Assembly (NCBI RefSeq): GCF_002285635.2
Contig: NZ_CP023049.2
Span: forward strand, 1,674,001-1,738,000
DNA: 64,000 nt
DNA from: Chryseobacterium piperi
Lineage (GTDB): Bacteria > Bacteroidota > Bacteroidia > Flavobacteriales > Weeksellaceae
Direction: 5' to 3'
Shown: in pieces, positions 61,739 through 64,000 of the stretch
Layout of the letters: each line of letters opens with the position of its first letter
How positions within the stretch are numbered: position 1 is the stretch's first letter
Translations under genes and position numbers: made by a program
Notes under the pieces: generated by a model
What the model was told of the DNA's origin: nothing
The model's database searches: none
Seen by the model: only the letters and a program-made list of their open reading frames with translations

Positions 61739-63667
61739 TCACTCTTTCACAAACTTAATATTTCTGTCTTTTATTTTGAATACATATACTCCCGGAATGA
61801 GCTCAGAGATATTGATAGATGAATTCGGCTGATAAATTCCGGCTTTCACTAATTTTCCATCTGTAAAATAAATGGTATAATCGGCAGTTTTATCTAACCC
61901 TCTCAGATATAATTCATTTTTTGCCGGGCTTGGATACAATGCAAAGCTATTTTTTTCTACATCCTCAGTGCTTAAGGTTGTATCTTTTGTTACCGTAGAG
62001 TTCTTTTCCAACACTTGATATTCATAATTGAACTCTACACTGACAACAGGAAATGGTACTGATTGTACAAAATATTGATTATTTGAGGTGTTATTCAACG
62101 TAAAATATGCCACCTGTCCTGATGTACCGTTTACCTTGATAGGCAAAGGCATTTCATAAAAACTTACTGAAGGATGGCTTTGGGTTTGAGCAATTTTAAA
62201 AGTAATGGTCTGATTCGAAGATTCCCGCCACCTGATATCATATGTGGGATATCCTTCCCCATAAACCCAGTTATTAAAGAATTCAGTGAAATCTTTCCCG
62301 GTCGACTGTAGTAAAGAAGCATTTAAATCTGCTGTTTTCGCATAGCTGTAGGCTAAATTTGGTCTTGAGTGATACTCTTTAATGGCCTGATAAAAGGCAG
62401 TATCACCTAAAATCCATTTAAGCATTCTGACAATATATCCTCCTTTGGCATAAGATAATCTTCCGCTGAAGATTGCTCCCTGATTCCCCAGATTGGCATC
62501 AGCAACATAGGTACTTCCTCCCGGAGAGCTTGTAATATAATTTTTCTGATCCTGAAGATAGCTCATAAACTGAGCCTGGGTCATCAGTAATTTTTCATTG
62601 GCCAGATGCTCTCCAAATGTCGCAAATCCTTCATTCAACCAGATATCGTTCCATGCGCCACAAGTTACCTTATCACCAAACCATTGATGAGCCAGTTCAT
62701 GAGCAATAACCGATTTTCCCCAACTGCTCATCGAAGACATGGTCTGATGTTCCATACATACCCCTCCATATTGAAACTCCATATGGCCATACTTTTCATT
62801 ACGGAAAGGATAAGCTCCAAAATAGGTTTCAAAAGTATTCATGATCTGTTTTGTCCATTCGATATTAGACATAACAGCCGTGTTATTTACTGTTGTTGGA
62901 TATACATAATTCACAAAGGGAAAAGGCGGATTTCCCATCGTGTCATTCAGTTTAACAAAATTGGTAATCACAAGAGCTATCAGGTAAGCACTCGTAGGAT
63001 ACATCGTTCTCCAGAAAGTCAGCTTCTTATTGTTGGAAAGAAGAGTTTCTGACATCAGCTTTCCGTTGGCAGCTACACTATACTGGTTCGGTGTGGTAAT
63101 TTTAAAATCAAACCTATCGATTTTATCATTTAAACTTTGCTTTGTAGGAAACCAGTCTTGAGCTCCGTAAGGTTCACTTAGTGTGGAAAGAATAAACTCT
63201 CCGTTCTGAGATCCTGTAGAAAATGCATTATTATTTATTGCAGGTGGCCCCGAATATTGTATCGTTAAAGAATCAAGGACATTCGCTGCAATAGAAGCCG
63301 GAAAATCAATTTTCACTTCTTTCGTTGCCAATTGCTGAAAATTTAGATTAACTCCATGATACTTAACCTGAGAAACCGTTAGACTGTTAGCCAAATCAAA
63401 ATAGATACTGCTCATCGTCTGATTCGGCTTAAAATGCGAAGTTACTGAGCCGGAAATATTATACACCGCAGGATCTAAACTGACATCCATTCGCTGATAT
63501 TGTAAATCATAATTTAATGTATTAGGATTGATATTTGGAGCAGTCATCTTTTGCATAAAAGACTTCATCTCTTTTGCTATTAATCCTTTCATTTCAATAT
63601 TTTGATTTTGACTATGCAACGATCCAAATAAAACAGTGCATAAAATTAACGGATAGAGTTTTTTCAT
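61739..63667 (-). CDS. T9SS-secreted M1-family aminopeptidase
   Basis: 642 residues. Signal peptide to LHSQ. The M1 fold is shown by the exopeptidase motif (GGVCMEHQT in place of GAMEN), the zinc motif HELAHQWFG and the third ligand Glu in LNEGFATFGEHL, 18 residues on. The last ~75 residues are a T9SS sorting domain (FALYPSPAKNELYLRGL ... IPGVYVFKIKDRNIKFVKE). So it is a secreted or surface zinc aminopeptidase for peptide use. It is shorter than ERAP-type members and lacks domain 4. Confidence 0.92.
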   Translation of the reverse strand: MKKLYPLILCTVLFGSLHSQNQNIEMKGLIAKEMKSFMQKMTAPNINPNTLNYDLQYQRMDVSLDPAVYNISGSVTSHFKPNQTMSSIYFDLANSLTVSQVKYHGVNLNFQQLATKEVKIDFPASIAANVLDSLTIQYSGPPAINNNAFSTGSQNGEFILSTLSEPYGAQDWFPTKQSLNDKIDRFDFKITTPNQYSVAANGKLMSETLLSNNKKLTFWRTMYPTSAYLIALVITNFVKLNDTMGNPPFPFVNYVYPTTVNNTAVMSNIEWTKQIMNTFETYFGAYPFRNEKYGHMEFQYGGVCMEHQTMSSMSSWGKSVIAHELAHQWFGDKVTCGAWNDIWLNEGFATFGEHLANEKLLMTQAQFMSYLQDQKNYITSSPGGSTYVADANLGNQGAIFSGRLSYAKGGYIVRMLKWILGDTAFYQAIKEYHSRPNLAYSYAKTADLNASLLQSTGKDFTEFFNNWVYGEGYPTYDIRWRESSNQTITFKIAQTQSHPSVSFYEMPLPIKVNGTSGQVAYFTLNNTSNNQYFVQSVPFPVVSVEFNYEYQVLEKNSTVTKDTTLSTEDVEKNSFALYPSPAKNELYLRGLDKTADYTIYFTDGKLVKAGIYQPNSSINISELIPGVYVFKIKDRNIKFVKE

Positions 63668-63687
63668 TTTAAATTTTATAATACGCT

Positions 63688-63695
63688 CAAAGATA
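63688..63695 (-). promoter_or_regulatory. -7 promoter element of the M1 aminopeptidase
   Basis: TATCTTTG on the minus strand, exact TAnnTTTG, 20 nt before the ATG. It lies directly next to the terminator of the upstream peptidase gene. Confidence 0.45.
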
Positions 63696-63728
63696 AAAAA
63701 ACCTTCTAATCATTGATTAAAAGGTTTT
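63694..63728 (-). terminator. Terminator of the PBP4-like gene
   Basis: Stem AAAACCTT-TTAATCA / TGATTA-AAGGTTTT with one mismatch, followed by a T-run on the minus strand. Confidence 0.75.
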
Positions 63729-63749
63729 CACATATTGAATTAATATCTT

Positions 63750-64000
63750 TTAAAGATCCAGAGCCGGCTCAAGAAGTTTTTCCATTCTTTTCTTCACCAT
63801 ATCTACAGATCCTGCGTAATTGTTTACCATTAAAGAGAAAACCAATGTTTTTCCCGAATTGGTTTTCATATAACCTGCTAATGTTTTTACTTTATTTAAA
63901 GTACCCGTTTTAGCAAATATCTGCCCGTTTCCAGTTCCAAGGAACATTCTTTTCAAAGTTCCCGATTGTCCGCCAACAGGTAATGAAGTTAAATAAGTTT
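63750..64000 (-). CDS. C-terminal part of a D-alanyl-D-alanine carboxypeptidase/endopeptidase (PBP4 type), partial
   Basis: About 83 residues run from the window edge to the stop at 63750. The sequence LTSLPVGGQSGTLKRMFLGTG then the KTG box (IFAKTGTLNKVKTLAGYM) and MVNNY with a final helix are typical for the C-terminal end of DacB/PBP4 (peptidase S13). The TTG in the middle (63956) is internal, not a start. The rest of the gene lies beyond the window. It works in the periplasm on peptidoglycan crosslinks. Confidence 0.85.
   Translation of the reverse strand, partial: TYLTSLPVGGQSGTLKRMFLGTGNGQIFAKTGTLNKVKTLAGYMKTNSGKTLVFSLMVNNYAGSVDMVKKRMEKLLEPALDL

Noticed and set aside
62606..63052. 148-codon plus-strand frame inside the M1 aminopeptidase gene
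   Set aside because: Antisense to a clearly conserved zinc peptidase region, no start signals, no recognisable protein.

Overview
The window looks like a chromosomal segment of a flavobacterium of the Chryseobacterium type (Bacteroidota, Weeksellaceae). The evidence is AT-rich DNA, TAnnTTTG -7 promoter elements with hardly any Shine-Dalgarno sequences, gliding genes gldF/gldG, type IX secretion (T9SS) C-terminal sorting domains, many lipoproteins with a Cys-Lys-Lys start, and a protein-glutaminase gene that closely matches, from memory, the enzyme described from Chryseobacterium proteolyticum. No rRNA, tRNA, CRISPR array, prophage or transposase gene was seen.

Layout. 1-5 kb: lipoproteins and two DUF3857/transglutaminase-like exported proteins, one with a dismantled catalytic triad. 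5-18 kb: housekeeping genes gyrB, cydAB, gltBD, lysS. 18-20.6 kb: rlmF, a c-type cytochrome lipoprotein, small unknowns. 20.6-30 kb: trp operon (trpL-E-G-D-[GIY-YIG cassette]-C-F-two unknown genes-B-A) and lipB. A Trp-Trp-Trp leader peptide and a terminator/antiterminator pair precede trpE. A small GIY-YIG nuclease gene, flanked by two 97-bp direct repeats, is inserted between trpD and trpC. 30-38 kb: accessory region with a serine hydrolase, the protein-glutaminase gene (frameshifted), a lone lipoprotein resembling its propeptide, a frameshifted SDR, a frameshifted MFS transporter, a nitroreductase-OhrR pair, and an exported peptide-deformylase-like protein with an altered metal-ligand motif. 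38.7-49.8 kb: heme acquisition island. An eight-gene leftward set (TonB receptor, HmuY-like lipoprotein, HmuTUV importer, methyltransferase, HmuS, ChaN-like) faces two rightward T9SS-secreted proteins, one of them HmuY-like. The two rightward promoters share the same operator-like layout. 49.8-55.7 kb: Rrf2 regulator with a TSUP exporter, a nuclease, a repeat-filled intergenic region, an XRE regulator and an unknown gene. 55.7-64 kb: gldG/gldF, a HemJ-like protein, kbl, a JmjC/cupin_8 protein, a T9SS M1 aminopeptidase and the end of a PBP4-type peptidase.

How the parts work together. Tryptophan synthesis is controlled by transcription attenuation. Heme use appears to combine surface-bound and secreted binding proteins, outer- and inner-membrane import and cytoplasmic heme breakdown under one putative iron/heme-responsive control. 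Intergenic DNA carries at least two dispersed repeat families: 37-nt units starting TGTCATT and ending AATCT, and degenerate tracts built from words such as AAAGGC, GGCGGAAT and AAATCG. All functions are read from the sequence and remembered family features; no database search was run, and hand-counted positions of short sites may be off by a base.
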